Source: DAOVQB01 sp023128935
GTDB lineage: Bacteria > Eisenbacteria > RBG-16-71-46 > CAIMUX01 > WJJG01
DNA length: 24,149 nucleotides
Reading direction: 5' to 3'
NCBI GenBank assembly: GCA_030628905.1
Contig: DAOVQB010000051.1
Span: 1 to 24,149 of the forward strand
How positions within the stretch are numbered: the first letter of the stretch is position 1; the number at the start of each line of letters is the position of its first letter. The notes beneath the pieces were generated by a model. The model did no database searches and was not told the origin of the DNA. It saw only the letters and a list, made by a program, of their open reading frames with translations. The translations under genes were made by a program, and so were the position numbers. Below, one piece after another: positions 1 to 8,044 of this stretch.

Positions 1-62
1 AAAGTCCCTCCCGGGTGTGTGTCCAGCGCCTTGCCGCGGTCAGATAGACCATCACACCTCCT

Positions 63-1007
63 CTACTCATAGCTCGCCACCCCCATGCTCCCCGCCGTAA
101 ACCAGTAGAGGTGATGCTGATACATGAAGGGTGGATCCCCCTCCTCCCAGACCGTGGAAGTCCACCAGGCAGAGGAGTCTTCGACGGCATCGAAGTAGAA
201 GGGCCGCCCGCCGTGGGAATGCGCGGTCCAGAGCGTGTCGCCATCGGTGAAGCAGATGTTGAAGACAAAGTCGTCATACTCCTTCACGCGGTGACATGCG
301 CAGAGCAAGCCCTCCTTCACACTGCCGAGGCTTTCGATTTCATACAGGCAGTACCGGAAAAAGACCTCGGAATCGACGTGGATCGGGTCGTAGTCCAGAG
401 GATGTTGCTCAAGAAACGTCTCGGGAATCCATGGCAAGAGCGTGTCGGGCACCATGTGGCCGTTGTGGGCAAAGAGCCACCAGCGCCCGAACAGTGAATC
501 GGCAAAGGGGTGCGGATCGGGCAGAGCTCCACCGTCGGGCCCATAGCTGCTCAGCCGCACGTGACCCAGCACCGTCGTGGCACCCTGAAGCGCGAAGCCG
601 CCGATCTCGTCCTGCGCGCTGTTCCAGCGGAGATCATCCTCGCTGGCCGCTGCGCCGCTCTTGATCAGAATCGGGCGTTCGATTCCAGGGTGCGGTGGCG
701 CCAGGAAGTACCCGAACCCCCAGCCATCGCGGCTCGGGGTCTCACGCCACGAGGCGTCACTGGCGGGGGAGGACATACAGCGGAATTCTCCAGGGTCCGG
801 GACCGTCTTGTCGTAGAGATATTGACACAGGATCGAGAGGATCTGTTCATCCCCAGCGCCTTCACCGAACAGATAGCCGAAGAGGTGGCACTGGTGGTCA
901 GCCATCTCCCTAGATGCCGGAGACACGGCATCCTGGGATGAGGCTAGCACGCCTCCCACCAGTAGCAACCCCAGGAGGAGCGAACTCGCGTGACGGTGGA
1001 TCTTCAT
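63..1007 (-). CDS. Exported class II (Ntn-type) glutamine amidotransferase-like protein
   Basis: Predicted 314-aa protein. The start at 1007 is chosen because GGAGG lies just upstream and a signal peptide follows directly (hydrophobic residues about 8-22). The reading frame stays open upstream to 1271 but that part looks non-coding. Motifs match the GATase_4/YafJ-like class II amidotransferase fold: CHLFGY at 40-45 (candidate nucleophile Cys40), DGWGFGY at 95-101, GHVRLSSYG at 148-156, HPF at 166-168, FAHNGH at 179-184 and DSE at 212-214. In known members the nucleophilic Cys follows the initiator Met and acts as an N-terminal nucleophile on glutamine or a related amide. Here it sits about 17 residues past the likely signal cleavage site, so a second cleavage would be needed to expose it. 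That suggests an exported proenzyme hydrolysing an amide outside the cytoplasm. The substrate is unknown. It could instead be a non-catalytic relative. It diverges from infA. Confidence 0.8.
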   Translation of the reverse strand: MKIHRHASSLLLGLLLVGGVLASSQDAVSPASREMADHQCHLFGYLFGEGAGDEQILSILCQYLYDKTVPDPGEFRCMSSPASDASWRETPSRDGWGFGYFLAPPHPGIERPILIKSGAAASEDDLRWNSAQDEIGGFALQGATTVLGHVRLSSYGPDGGALPDPHPFADSLFGRWWLFAHNGHMVPDTLLPWIPETFLEQHPLDYDPIHVDSEVFFRYCLYEIESLGSVKEGLLCACHRVKEYDDFVFNICFTDGDTLWTAHSHGGRPFYFDAVEDSSAWWTSTVWEEGDPPFMYQHHLYWFTAGSMGVASYE

Positions 1008-1475
1008 CAGGCCTCCACGGGATCCGGCGCTCAGCTCTGGCATTGGCCATCTGGCCACCATCGGACAGCGGATGCGCTTGCCGTCACCCGGAACCTGCAG
1101 TTCAAGCTTGGGTTCCCTCCCGGCTCGCCCGCAAATGCTCTCGGAGCCAGAAACCGCCTTGCATCCAGCCTCTGGCCATATTATCTCAGATTCGCAAGCC
1201 ACTCCGCAAAGGGTCTCGTTGTCTACCTGACCCAGAGCATTTTGCGTTGCCCGCTGTCCGTGGCCCGCCACCGGGCGCTATCCGGCGTGTTCTGCCAAGC
1301 CGCCAGGCGCCATCACCAATCTTCGTTCCACAACGAAAGGGTCTTGCTATGCGGGGGATTCCTCATCGATAATCCTATGTCTGTCGAGTCTTGGCGTCGC
1401 CGGATCCATCCTGCTCCGGGCGCGCCAAGCCGCTCAGATTGAAAAGACGGCTTGCGGCCCCGGTCGGGAGGTTTG
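1008..1475. other. Divergent intergenic region without a convincing gene
   Basis: These 468 bases separate the exported amidotransferase (minus) from infA (plus). Long open frames cross it on both strands, but they lack ribosome binding sites and recognisable protein features, as expected for G+C-rich spacer. It holds a possible infA promoter near 1344-1373 and a small inverted repeat TTCGTT-CCAC-AACGAA at 1322-1337. No RNA gene was recognised. Confidence 0.6.
1344..1373 (+). promoter_or_regulatory. Possible sigma-70 type promoter for infA
   Basis: TTGCTA at 1344-1349 and GATAAT at 1368-1373 are separated by 18 bases. The -10 matches the consensus at five of six positions, the -35 at four. 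It would give a leader of about 95 bases before infA. This rests on consensus matching only. Confidence 0.35.
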
Positions 1476-1790
1476 ATGGCACGAAAGGTCAGAGGAGGAA
1501 GGCCTGGTCATGCGAAGGGCTTCAAGAACAAGAAAAAGGGCGGTAGGCTGACCACCGGTCCTCCCGTTCGCAAACCGCGCGATGACGCCGTCGAAGTCGA
1601 AGGTATCGTTAAGGAGGCACTTCCAAACACCATGTTCCGTGTTCTGCTCGAAGACGAACGCATCGTCCTGGCGCACATTGGCGGCAAGATGCGCAAGCAT
1701 TTCATTCGAATCCTTCCCGGCGACAAGGTCATTGTGGAACTATCCATTTATGATCTGGACAGGGGCAGGATCGTCTATCGCTATAAATAG
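1476..1790 (+). CDS. infA: Translation initiation factor IF-1 with basic N-terminal extension
   Basis: Predicted 104 aa. The C-terminal ~70 residues match the single OB-fold of bacterial IF-1 very closely: VEVEGIVKEALPNTMFRV, LAHIGGKMRKHFIRILPGD, and the terminal RGRIVYRYK. IF-1 binds the A site of the 30S subunit and helps IF-2 and IF-3 select the initiator tRNA. The ATG at 1476 has GGGAGG just upstream. An earlier in-frame ATG at 1452 has no comparable site. Typical IF-1 is about 72 aa, so roughly 32 extra residues precede the OB fold. They are rich in Lys, Arg and Gly (ARKVRGGRPGHAKG and so on). No ATG, GTG or TTG start exists near the core boundary, so the extension appears genuine. It probably contacts rRNA, by inference. 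The next gene downstream is an S1-domain protein. Confidence 0.95.
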   Translation: MARKVRGGRPGHAKGFKNKKKGGRLTTGPPVRKPRDDAVEVEGIVKEALPNTMFRVLLEDERIVLAHIGGKMRKHFIRILPGDKVIVELSIYDLDRGRIVYRYK

Positions 1791-1961
1791 CAGGCGTCCG
1801 TCAGTACGTTCGGCTTTCTTCCCCCTTCCACCGAGGTTACTGATCACAGGCAGCTAGAACGGTCGATTCGACAGCTGGGAAGGATTGGCCCTGAGGCCCA
1901 AGCGAACGAATGATTCGAAGCCAGGAGACATGGGATTCACAGACGCCACAGGAGGCACATT

Positions 1962-3890
1962 GTGAGCGCGCAGGAGAGCGATCTCCGGGAGCAGGGATCC
2001 ACAGAAGAGAAGAAGACGCCCATTGCGCCGAAGGATCAGTCCGAGGCAATGAGTAGCGGGGCCGAGGCGCCTGCTGCCCCTGAGGGCGCGCCTGATACGG
2101 GTACCAGCACTGGGACACCTACTGCCCCTGAGGGCGCGCCTGATACAGGTACCAGCACTGGGACACCTACTGCCCCTGAGGGCACCCCGGATGCGAGTGC
2201 TGCCGTGCAGGAACCGGCGACCGTCGAGGGCGATGCCCCGCAGACCCATCCTGAACCGAAGTACAAGATCGGCCAACGGGTCTGGGGCAAGGTCCTTCGC
2301 TTGTCTGATACGCAGGCCGTACTATCCCTCGGCGACCACGTGCTCGATGAAGGCACGCTGGACCTGGTACACTTGCGTGACGATTTTGGCAACCTGAGCC
2401 TCTCAGAGGGCGACGGCCTCCAGATATACGTCGTGCGCCTTGAGCCAAGCATCAAACTGGCACCGTCTCTATTCCCGCCTGCCGCAGAGGTGATGCGAAA
2501 ACTAAAGGAGGCCAAAGAGAACAGCGAGGTTATCCGCGGCCGGGTGACCGGTATCAATCGAGGCGGTCTCGATGTCAGCATCGACGGCCGCCGCGCCTTC
2601 TGCCCCTTTTCCCAGATCGAGATCGGCCGGTGCGAGAAACCCGAGATATACGTGAACCACATAATCGATTTCAAAGTCATGGAACTGGATGAAGGCAAAA
2701 GGCGCATCGTTCTTTCTCACCGCGCTATTCTGCTCAAGGAGCGGGACGAGAAGCTGCATGAGCTGCGGAGCCAAATCAAGGAAGGCGCGGAGTTCGAGGG
2801 CGTAGTGATGCGCCTTCAGCCTTTCGGCGCCTTCGTGGACATCGGTGGTATCGACGGCCTCGTGCACATCTCGGAGATCTCCTATGACAGGCTCGATCAT
2901 CCCAAACAGGCACTCAGGAAAGGCGAGAAAGTCCGGGTCAAGGTGATGGGGATCTCGCGGGGCAAGGATGACCGGGATCGGATCCGGCTCTCCATCAAAG
3001 CCCTCATGGAAGACCCGTGGACAACTCTGGATCAGCACTTTCACCAAGGCGATATCGTAACCGGCACAGTAACTCGCATCACCGAATTCGGCGCCTTCGT
3101 GAAACTATACCCCGGTATCGAGGGACTCCTGCACGTCTCGCAGTACGAGCAGCGCGGCCAGAAGGGGCGCCGCGAACCGGTAACAGCAGCGGAGAAGCCG
3201 TCTGAAGCACCGCCCCCCAAAACAGCTTCAGAGCAGGACGAGAAGACTTCCGCGGCCCCAACTGAAGAGGCGGCCAAGGCTCCCCCAGCTTCCGACTCCG
3301 CGACCGATGAAGCCGCCAAGGCTACCCCAGCGCCAGCAATCGAACCACAATCGGCCTCCAAGGAGCCTGCAGAGTCGTCTGTTCCCGTGGTCGGGCAGGA
3401 GATCACCATCCAGATCAGCCGGATCGATGTGCATCGCAAGCGCATCTCCCTGGCGCTGCGCGCAGAGGAACAATCTGGCCGGGGCAGAATGGAACATGAC
3501 GCCTCCGTCGGCGATAAGGCTGAAGGGATCGTGCGGACGGTCAAGCCCTATGGCGTCTTCCTTGATCTGCCTGCGCTCGGCCCGTGGATCAGCGGTCTGC
3601 TGCCAACCAGTGAGTCAGGTCTGGGCCGGGAAGTGACAGTGGGGAACCTGCGCAAGAAGTTCCCGGAGGGCGAGAGGGTCAAGGTTGAAATCATCGAGAT
3701 CGACGACCAGCATCGCATCCGTTTGAGCCGCAGGAGTCTTCTCGAAGCCGCGGAAAGGAACACAGATAGAAGTCGGACCCGGGACAGCAAAGGCAACCAG
3801 AACCTTCCCACTGCACCTCCTGGCGGATTCAATGTCCTGGCCGAAGCTCTGCGAAAGGCGCAAGGGAAGGATAAGGGCAAGAAAAAGTAA
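1962..3890 (+). CDS. S1 RNA-binding domain protein (ribosomal protein S1-like)
   Basis: Predicted 642 aa, GTG start with AGGAGG seven bases upstream. After a disordered 100-residue N-terminus containing two copies of a 16-residue repeat, five S1 OB-fold modules can be seen at about 101-168 (divergent), 188-255, 274-347, 362-500 and 516-592. Diagnostic pieces are RLQPFGAFVDIGGIDGLVHIS (module 3), RITEFGAFVKLYPGIEGLLHV (module 4) and VKPYGVFLDL (module 5). Module 4 is split by about 78 Ala/Pro/Glu/Lys-rich residues (397-476) placed between its third and fourth strands. The C-terminus is Lys-rich. Proteins of this family bind mRNA on the 30S subunit. Position after infA supports a translation role. 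It may be the main S1 or a paralogue; the window alone cannot decide, so no symbol is given. Confidence 0.88.
   Translation: MSAQESDLREQGSTEEKKTPIAPKDQSEAMSSGAEAPAAPEGAPDTGTSTGTPTAPEGAPDTGTSTGTPTAPEGTPDASAAVQEPATVEGDAPQTHPEPKYKIGQRVWGKVLRLSDTQAVLSLGDHVLDEGTLDLVHLRDDFGNLSLSEGDGLQIYVVRLEPSIKLAPSLFPPAAEVMRKLKEAKENSEVIRGRVTGINRGGLDVSIDGRRAFCPFSQIEIGRCEKPEIYVNHIIDFKVMELDEGKRRIVLSHRAILLKERDEKLHELRSQIKEGAEFEGVVMRLQPFGAFVDIGGIDGLVHISEISYDRLDHPKQALRKGEKVRVKVMGISRGKDDRDRIRLSIKALMEDPWTTLDQHFHQGDIVTGTVTRITEFGAFVKLYPGIEGLLHVSQYEQRGQKGRREPVTAAEKPSEAPPPKTASEQDEKTSAAPTEEAAKAPPASDSATDEAAKATPAPAIEPQSASKEPAESSVPVVGQEITIQISRIDVHRKRISLALRAEEQSGRGRMEHDASVGDKAEGIVRTVKPYGVFLDLPALGPWISGLLPTSESGLGREVTVGNLRKKFPEGERVKVEIIEIDDQHRIRLSRRSLLEAAERNTDRSRTRDSKGNQNLPTAPPGGFNVLAEALRKAQGKDKGKKK
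2075..2186 (+). repeat. 48-bp tandem repeat, two copies plus a partial third, inside the S1 gene
   Basis: Units start at 2075, 2123 and (partial) 2171. The two full units differ at about one base. Each encodes 16 residues built around GAPDTGTSTGTPTAPE, so the frame is kept. It lies in the predicted disordered N-terminus. Confidence 0.9.
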
Positions 3891-3969
3891 GCACTGCCAA
3901 CTCCCGCCGCGCAACCGGAAGCATCTGTCACGTCGACATGAAATGCTCAGGCGTGGGGCATACCTGGAA

Positions 3970-3995
3970 GCTCGTCATCCCTTACGGATGAGAGC
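3970..3995. terminator. Stem-loop between convergent genes, possible terminator
   Basis: GCTC-(g)-TCATCC-cttac-GGATGA-GAGC forms a ten-pair stem with one bulge. It sits between the ends of the S1-protein gene and the spermidine-synthase-like gene and includes the latter's stop codon. No T-tract follows on either strand, so intrinsic termination is uncertain. Confidence 0.3.
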
Positions 3996-4688
3996 ATAGA
4001 GCACATCTGTCATCTCCCGCCCCCCGCGCGCTGGACGCCAGCTAACTTCCTCCCTGTGCCACTGCCCCCAGGGCAGTGAGCTCAGGCAATCCTCAAAGGC
4101 CGGGGACCGCTCCGTGGCCCAGAAGACGGCCACGCTGCCTGGGGCCAACGACGCGCCGATGAGATCCAGCCCGCCTGCCGTGTAGAGGGATGCATTGGAG
4201 GGCAAGCTCAGCCAGGTCGGTCCGTTGTCGATATCAAGCAACAGGAGGTCAAACGTCAAAGGATCCGCCAGGAAACCCAGGAGATCCCCCGCATGGCAAC
4301 TCACGCGAGGATCATCCAGGGAATGACCGTTCAGGAAACCCAGATGCGTGCGATTCCACTCGAGTAGCGCCGGGAAGATCTCCACCACTTGTACAAAACC
4401 CACCTCCGGGTGCGCAAGCAGAGCACGCAGGGTGATTCCAAGTCCAATGCCGCCGAGCAAGACCCGCCAGGGCGCCGCGCCGCGAGCGGTATTGCCAAGG
4501 CGACCCCTATGGAGCAAATCCAAGCCGCGCTCGGCCAGGGCTCGTTCGCTGACGCCCGATTCGCTGTCCATGAGGAACATGCCATCGAGAATGAGGGCCG
4601 CTGACGGCTCCGGCCCAGAGCGCAACTGCAGAGCCAATTCCCCCCAAGGAGTGTTCTCGCGGAGTGTTCTCTGTCTGGTCGGATCCAT
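3975..4688 (-). CDS. Spermidine-synthase-like Rossmann protein
   Basis: Predicted 237 aa. The ATG at 4688 has GAGGTG five bases upstream; the open frame continues to 4844 but that part lacks family character. A methyltransferase-type Rossmann core is visible: VLLGGIGLGITLRAL at 76-90 (nucleotide-cofactor glycine loop), VVEIFPALLEWNR at 101-113 (acidic residue after strand 2), and LLLLDIDNGPTWL at 148-160. The last motif is typical of the spermidine-synthase-like family common in bacteria, in which true aminopropyltransferase activity is often unproven. No speD or other polyamine gene is nearby. It is transcribed towards the S1 gene and away from the DUF6754-like cluster. Substrate and product cannot be stated. 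Confidence 0.8.
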   Translation of the reverse strand: MDPTRQRTLRENTPWGELALQLRSGPEPSAALILDGMFLMDSESGVSERALAERGLDLLHRGRLGNTARGAAPWRVLLGGIGLGITLRALLAHPEVGFVQVVEIFPALLEWNRTHLGFLNGHSLDDPRVSCHAGDLLGFLADPLTFDLLLLDIDNGPTWLSLPSNASLYTAGGLDLIGASLAPGSVAVFWATERSPAFEDCLSSLPWGQWHREEVSWRPARGGREMTDVLYALIRKG

Positions 4689-4876
4689 GGCCGCACCTCG
4701 GACGAATCTCAGCCAAGCACGGAACTGGGGGCTGTCACTCGGACTGAACCTGCCTTTCGAAGGACCAGGCAGCCCTTCCCTAAAACTGGGGGGCGCCCTG
4801 CATGCACCAACCCGCAGGGTAGCGCCCTGTTGACTCGACAGCAATATCAGGACTCCGACCGGACGCGTCTCAATCG

Positions 4877-4905
4877 TTGCCCTTCACCGCCGGATCCCCT
4901 AGACT
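4877..4905 (+). promoter_or_regulatory. Weak promoter candidate for the four-gene membrane cluster
   Basis: TTGCCC at 4877-4882 and TAGACT at 4900-4905, spaced by 17 bases, each match the consensus at four of six positions. It lies about 75 bases upstream of the first gene of the cluster. Confidence 0.25.
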
Positions 4906-4979
4906 GCCGCAATGTTACTCATGTGCTGTCATCGGGTCCTCTGTAAACGGAGCCGATCACTCGCGAAGGGAGTACAGGA

Positions 4980-6272
4980 ATGAGGCCTCGATCTCTGTTA
5001 CGCGTGCGCCGCTCCCACCGCACGGATCCTCCGCATGGATCCGTTCGTTTTGCCCTCCTGTTTTCCCTATCACTTATAACTACAATGGGCTGCCTGTTCT
5101 GCAGCGCCCCCCAGGCATCAGCTCAGACACCGGACAGAGGAGAGGGGTCGGCAAACGTGAGCCCGCCATCGGAAGTGGTTGCGAGGGATACGCCCAGCGA
5201 TCGCGGGGAAAGCATCGCGGTAGCATGGACGCCCCCGCCGGAAGACACTGGCCCCGGGGGCGCCATTGACGGTTACCGGATTCTCAGGGCCCAGTCGGCC
5301 ACGGGTCCCTTCGAGGCCATCGGCCAGGCCTCGGCTGGCGCTGCTGCTTACACCGACACCAATGTCAAGAACGGCATCAACTACTACTACACGGTCGTCA
5401 CGCTTGCGGGAACCGCCGCGGTATCCTCTGGCGTGGCAGGCCCCGCGCAGGCCCACCCGCAGTGGCTCAACACCAATCAATGGAATGCATTTATCATTCT
5501 CTTCCTTCTGCTCGGATTTAATCTTTACTACATCGAGCACATCAAGTCCGGCGGCAAGCCGTTCATCCGCAAGCTTGCGGGGCTTGAGGCAGTGAGCGAG
5601 GCTGTTGGACGCGCCACTGAAATGGGCCGGCCGATCCTTTTCGTCCCCGGTATTCAGGACATGAACGACATCCAGACTGTGGCAGGCATCACGATCCTGG
5701 GTCACATCGGCCGCACAGTGGCCGAGTACGACTCGAGACTCGTGGTTCCCACCAGCCGGGCGCTGGTCATGACCACCGCCCGCGAGACGGTCAGGGAGGC
5801 CTACCTTTCGGCCGGCCGCCCTGATTCCTACAACGAGAATGACATCTACTATGTGACCGACGAACAGTTCGGCTATGTAGCTGGAGTGAACGGGTACATG
5901 GTGCGTGAAAAGCCGGCTACTTGCTTCTATATGGGCGCCTTCTTTGCCGAGAGCCTGATCCTGGCCGAGACCGGCAACTCGATCGGCGCGATCCAGGTCG
6001 CCGGAACGGCGATGCCCGCGCAGCTGCCATTCTTTGTCGCCGCATGCGACTACACCCTGATCGGAGAGGAGCTCTTCGCCGCCAGCGCCTATCTCTCCGG
6101 GGACCCCAAGCAGCTCGGCAGCATCAAGGGTCAGGACGTGGGCAAGCTGCTGGGTATGGCTTCGATCGTTCTTGGGGTTCTGATCTCCTCGCTCGGGGCC
6201 ATCACGGGTTGGGGCGTTCTGGAGAAAATCAGCAGCTGGATTGAGAGCTTCTGGTCGACAACGCTGGCGTAG
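4980..6272 (+). CDS. Fibronectin type III / DUF6754-like membrane protein
   Basis: Predicted 430 aa, ATG with AAGGGAG upstream. Residues 1-22 are Arg-rich, followed by a signal sequence or anchor (about 23-48, ending ASA-Q). A fibronectin type III-like domain occupies about 62-156 (IAVAWTPPPED, GYRILRAQSATGPF, NYYYTVVT). Then come a transmembrane helix at 165-186, a conserved-looking 200-residue domain at 187-385 and a second helix at 389-413. The large domain contains RPILFVPGIQDMNDIQTVAG, RLVVPTSRALVMTTARETV, YVTDEQFGYVAGVNGYM and FVAACDYTLIGEELFAASAY. I recognise it as resembling the uncharacterised DUF6754 family; the number is from memory. With a cleaved signal, Fn3 is outside and the conserved domain cytoplasmic. 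First gene of a four-gene run; the next starts 143 bases on. The molecular function is unknown. Confidence 0.75.
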   Translation: MRPRSLLRVRRSHRTDPPHGSVRFALLFSLSLITTMGCLFCSAPQASAQTPDRGEGSANVSPPSEVVARDTPSDRGESIAVAWTPPPEDTGPGGAIDGYRILRAQSATGPFEAIGQASAGAAAYTDTNVKNGINYYYTVVTLAGTAAVSSGVAGPAQAHPQWLNTNQWNAFIILFLLLGFNLYYIEHIKSGGKPFIRKLAGLEAVSEAVGRATEMGRPILFVPGIQDMNDIQTVAGITILGHIGRTVAEYDSRLVVPTSRALVMTTARETVREAYLSAGRPDSYNENDIYYVTDEQFGYVAGVNGYMVREKPATCFYMGAFFAESLILAETGNSIGAIQVAGTAMPAQLPFFVAACDYTLIGEELFAASAYLSGDPKQLGSIKGQDVGKLLGMASIVLGVLISSLGAITGWGVLEKISSWIESFWSTTLA

Positions 6273-6288
6273 GAGGAGAAGGATCCGG
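6263..6288 (+). repeat. Copy 1 of a 26-bp direct repeat
   Basis: This copy spans the last codons and stop of the Fn3/DUF6754-like gene and contains the purine-rich AGGAGGAGAAGG. It matches 6352-6377 at 24 of 26 positions. Confidence 0.8.
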
Positions 6289-6351
6289 CGACCTCTGGCC
6301 AGCGATGCTCGCATTAGTAAGAGTGACATCCCAGAGCTTTTGGTAAATGAA

Positions 6352-6377
6352 GCTGGTGTAGGAGAAGAAGGATCCGG
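6352..6377 (+). repeat. Copy 2 of a 26-bp direct repeat
   Basis: It lies in the spacer before the 6-TM gene, 89 bases after copy 1. It contains a ribosome-binding-like AGGAGAAGAAGG, but the next start codon is about 40 bases away and has its own GAGGAA, so it is not the working ribosome binding site. Confidence 0.8.
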
Positions 6378-6415
6378 AACTACACAGTCACCAACGACTA
6401 GTCTGAGGAACAAGC

Positions 6416-7099
6416 ATGGTTAGACAAACGATACCGCTCATGATTACCGCCATCGTTGGTTTCGTGCTGGTTGTGGCGTACTTCATCCCCCACCCGCCCT
6501 TTGATACCTTGCGGGAGGATTTCGCCATCTACTTCGACATCATTGCCTCGGTGGCATTCATCCTCGGCGCCGGCAATTTGATCATGATGCACGGAAGCAA
6601 GATCAGCAAGCGGGACAAGAGCTGGGGCTACAGCGCGGTGACGGTTGGGGGCTTCATTCTCGTCCTCCTAATCGGCCTGACCAAGATAGGAAATCCAGAT
6701 GGCTTCAGGGGCTCTTCGGTGACGGCTGAAGGGAGCTACTTCGACTACGTGTACAGATACATCTTCAGGCCCTGCGCAGCTACGATGTTCGCGTTGCTGG
6801 CCTTTTATGTGGCGTCGGCCTCGTTCCGAGCCTTCCGCGCCAAGAATGCCGAGGCTACCATTTTGCTGCTGGTGGCCTTTATCATTTTGCTGGGCCGGAC
6901 CTTTGTGGGAACCCTCCTGACATCTTGGCTTCCCGACTCGCTCTTCTTCCTCAAGATCCCCTACCTGGCAGAGAAGATCATGACAGTGCTCAACTTCGCC
7001 GGAAATCGCGCGATTATGATCGGCATTGCACTGGGAATTATCTCAACCTCATTGAAAGTAATCATCGGAATCGACCGCTCCTACCTCGGGGCAGACTAG
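6416..7099 (+). CDS. Uncharacterised polytopic (6-TM) membrane protein of the DUF6754-like cluster
   Basis: Predicted 227 aa, ATG with GAGGAA five bases upstream. Six hydrophobic helices can be placed at about 7-25, 38-58, 70-90, 116-137, 147-169 and 199-217. Short charged loops include SKRDKSW at 64-70 and RAFRAKN at 138-144, which are likely cytoplasmic by the positive-inside rule. No transporter, channel or enzyme signature is recognised. It is the second gene of the cluster, 18 bases before the next start. Tight spacing with a bitopic and a 7-TM protein suggests these form one membrane complex; that is inference. Confidence 0.78.
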   Translation: MVRQTIPLMITAIVGFVLVVAYFIPHPPFDTLREDFAIYFDIIASVAFILGAGNLIMMHGSKISKRDKSWGYSAVTVGGFILVLLIGLTKIGNPDGFRGSSVTAEGSYFDYVYRYIFRPCAATMFALLAFYVASASFRAFRAKNAEATILLLVAFIILLGRTFVGTLLTSWLPDSLFFLKIPYLAEKIMTVLNFAGNRAIMIGIALGIISTSLKVIIGIDRSYLGAD

Positions 7100-7117
7100 A
7101 AAAGCGAGGAGACTCAC

Positions 7118-8005
7118 GTGAACGGCTTTGCACGATTCGTCGATGCCATCGACAAGCTCGATCGCAGATGGGTCTTCCTGGGAGTGGGGTTGGCGGTGGT
7201 GATCTCAAGCATGTTCGGTCTGACCTTCCCAGAGATCCCGACCCCGATGGTCAAGGCGGTCTTTGACAAAATCGAGAGCCTGCCGGCAGGATCTCGCGTG
7301 CTTCTGCCCTTCGATTACGATCCAGGCAGCGAGCCCGAACTCCAACCGATGGCTGATGCCTTCGTGCGCCACTGCGCTGAGAAGGGCCTGAAGATGTACT
7401 TCATCGCCCTATGGCCGCTCGGCCAAAACATGGTCGTCGGCGTGACCTCCAACATCCTCGAAAGGGAATACCCCCATCTCCGCTACGGATATGACTACAT
7501 GGATCTTGGCTACAAAAGCGGCAACGAGGGAGTCGTCGCCGTCATCCTGACCGACCTGAAGAAGCTATACACGACGGATGCGCGGGGATCTTCCATCGAC
7601 GACATCCCCATGCTTCAGGGCATCTCGAGTATCCGCTCCTTCGATCTGATCCTGAATATTAGCGCTGGCTATCCGGGGCTTAAGGAATGGATCCAGTATG
7701 CGGGCACACCGGGGAATATCCCTGTGGCCGGAGGGTGCACCGCGGTTCAGGCACCGCTTCTCTATCCCTACCACCCGGAACAGCTACTGGGGCTCATGGG
7801 AGGCATCAAGGCCGCGGCTGAGTACGAAGCCCTGATGAAGGACAGGTTCGCGGACAAATACAGGGGCCACGAGGAGTATCTGAGTGCACTCAGACGGATG
7901 GGACCCCAGACGGTGACGCACCTTACGATTATCTTCTTCATCATATTGGGGAACCTCACCTTCTGGTACCTGCGTAGGCATCGGGCTCAGGCGAAGCTGA
8001 GATAG
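7118..8005 (+). CDS. Uncharacterised bitopic membrane protein with large extracytoplasmic domain
   Basis: Predicted 295 aa. The GTG start has GCGAGGAG six bases upstream. One helix lies at 19-39, preceded by DKLDRR, and another at 266-285, followed by YLRRHRAQAKLR. Positive charges at both ends place the termini in the cytoplasm and residues 40-265 outside. That domain alternates strands and helices (SRVLLPFDYDPGS, KMYFIALWPLGQNMVVG, GVVAVILTDLKKLY, FDLILNISAG, IPVAGGCTAVQAPLLYPY), as in an alpha/beta or periplasmic-binding-like fold, but I cannot assign a family. Third gene of the cluster. A ligand-sensing or scaffold role is possible but unproven. Confidence 0.75.
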   Translation: MNGFARFVDAIDKLDRRWVFLGVGLAVVISSMFGLTFPEIPTPMVKAVFDKIESLPAGSRVLLPFDYDPGSEPELQPMADAFVRHCAEKGLKMYFIALWPLGQNMVVGVTSNILEREYPHLRYGYDYMDLGYKSGNEGVVAVILTDLKKLYTTDARGSSIDDIPMLQGISSIRSFDLILNISAGYPGLKEWIQYAGTPGNIPVAGGCTAVQAPLLYPYHPEQLLGLMGGIKAAAEYEALMKDRFADKYRGHEEYLSALRRMGPQTVTHLTIIFFIILGNLTFWYLRRHRAQAKLR

Positions 8006-8044
8006 CGAGCGGGCTTACGCTCACAACGAGTCGGGGGCAAGAGT

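Noticed and set aside
990..1442. 150-codon plus-strand open frame in the spacer before infA
   Set aside because: No ribosome binding site, no domain-like sequence, and overlap with another equally long frame. It is typical of G+C-rich non-coding DNA.
6305..6346. 13-codon frame between the two 26-bp repeats
   Set aside because: The purine-rich stretch is too far from its ATG to serve as a ribosome binding site, and nothing suggests conservation.
5118..6413. 431-codon minus-strand frame opposite the Fn3/DUF6754-like gene
   Set aside because: It is the antisense shadow of a gene with clear signal peptide, Fn3-like domain, membrane helices and ribosome binding site. The antisense product shows no domain features.
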